Source of the DNA: Methylophilaceae bacterium 11
GTDB lineage: Bacteria; Pseudomonadota; Gammaproteobacteria; Burkholderiales; Methylophilaceae
NCBI GenBank assembly: GCA_000525025.1
Contig: JCKJ01000001.1
Location: forward strand, 806,001-870,000
Length of the DNA: 64,000 nucleotides
Direction: 5' to 3'
Every line of letters starts with the position of its first letter. The first letter of the stretch is position 1. Positions 63,927 to 64,000 of the stretch are shown in pieces. Position numbers and translations under genes: made by a program. The notes under the pieces were generated by a model, which saw nothing but the letters and a program-made list of their open reading frames with translations, did no database searches and was not told the origin of the DNA.

Positions 63927-64000
63927 ATGAAATCAATGCTATTAGGGTGCCTGTTGATCAGTACAGTTTTGAGTGCACATGCTGAAAAAAGCTTGCCGCG
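63927..64000 (+). CDS. start of a secreted protein, cut by the window end
   Basis: An ATG at 63927 preceded by GGAGAG opens a frame of 24 codons to the window edge: a basic start, hydrophobic LLGCLLISTVLS and AHA cleavage site followed by EKSLPR. This is a signal peptide; the mature protein lies outside. It begins 23 bases after the methyltransferase stop, so the two may form an operon. Confidence 0.65.
   Translation, partial: MKSMLLGCLLISTVLSAHAEKSLP

Overview
This window looks like a chromosome segment of a Gram-negative betaproteobacterium with moderate to low GC. The evidence is the 16S/23S sequence type, the order 16S-tRNA-Ile-tRNA-Ala-23S-5S, a PEP-CTERM protein, the betaproteobacterial DUF3619/DUF3106 pair, and a type II secretion-like locus that uses PilM/N/O-type parts. 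A methylotroph-like group (Methylophilaceae or relatives) would fit, but the sequence does not prove it.

Layout. 1-4680: the 3' half of a 16S gene, two tRNAs, complete 23S and 5S, processing stems and a terminator. 4779-6484: a GlcG/HbpS-like exported protein and a lytic transglycosylase. 6496-15778 (minus): an eleven-gene type II secretion/type IV pilus-like operon (gspG-F-E, PilM/N/O/P-like genes, gspD, three more pseudopilins). 15976-23257 (minus): a two-gene unit, a SCO1-type copper chaperone followed by a 2202-residue exported protein. That protein joins a galactose/glyoxal-oxidase-like copper-radical domain with all its expected ligands, a PKD domain, a YVTN propeller, a di-heme cytochrome c peroxidase-like domain and four PA14 domains separated by three Ig-like domains. 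This is the most unusual object in the window, and the secretion operon beside it is a candidate exporter.

23616-28892 holds housekeeping and stress genes (PrxQ peroxiredoxin, tRNA-Arg, a GFA-family protein, a VOC protein, a PEP-CTERM protein, a YkgJ cysteine-cluster protein, the ABC-F protein Uup). 29005-55604 (all minus, 24 genes, mostly overlapping or closely spaced) is a Wzx/Wzy-type surface polysaccharide locus. Its upstream part makes GDP-mannose (manC) and CDP-4-keto-6-deoxyglucose (rfbF, rfbG). These are followed by a 3,5-epimerase-like protein, a C-methyltransferase, a DegT aminotransferase, a PhyH dioxygenase, a second methyltransferase, a PurN-like formyltransferase and WbqC, which together suggest a branched, N-formylated 4-amino-6-deoxy sugar. 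The middle holds flippase, glycosyltransferases, polymerase and ligase candidates. The downstream part converts UDP-GlcNAc to a 6-deoxy-L-hexosamine (fnlA-like, RmlD-like reductase, WecB-like epimerase), then has an epimerase, the initiating sugar transferase and a CapD/WbpM dehydratase.

55674-64000: Rep helicase, a diguanylate cyclase, the GTPase RbgA, a 418-base regulatory-looking gap with a hairpin, three 22-bp tandem repeats and a 22-bp perfect palindrome, a small lipoprotein, an ECF sigma factor with DUF3619 and DUF3106 partners, an exported 11-residue-repeat protein, a methyltransferase-like protein and the start of a secreted protein cut by the window edge.
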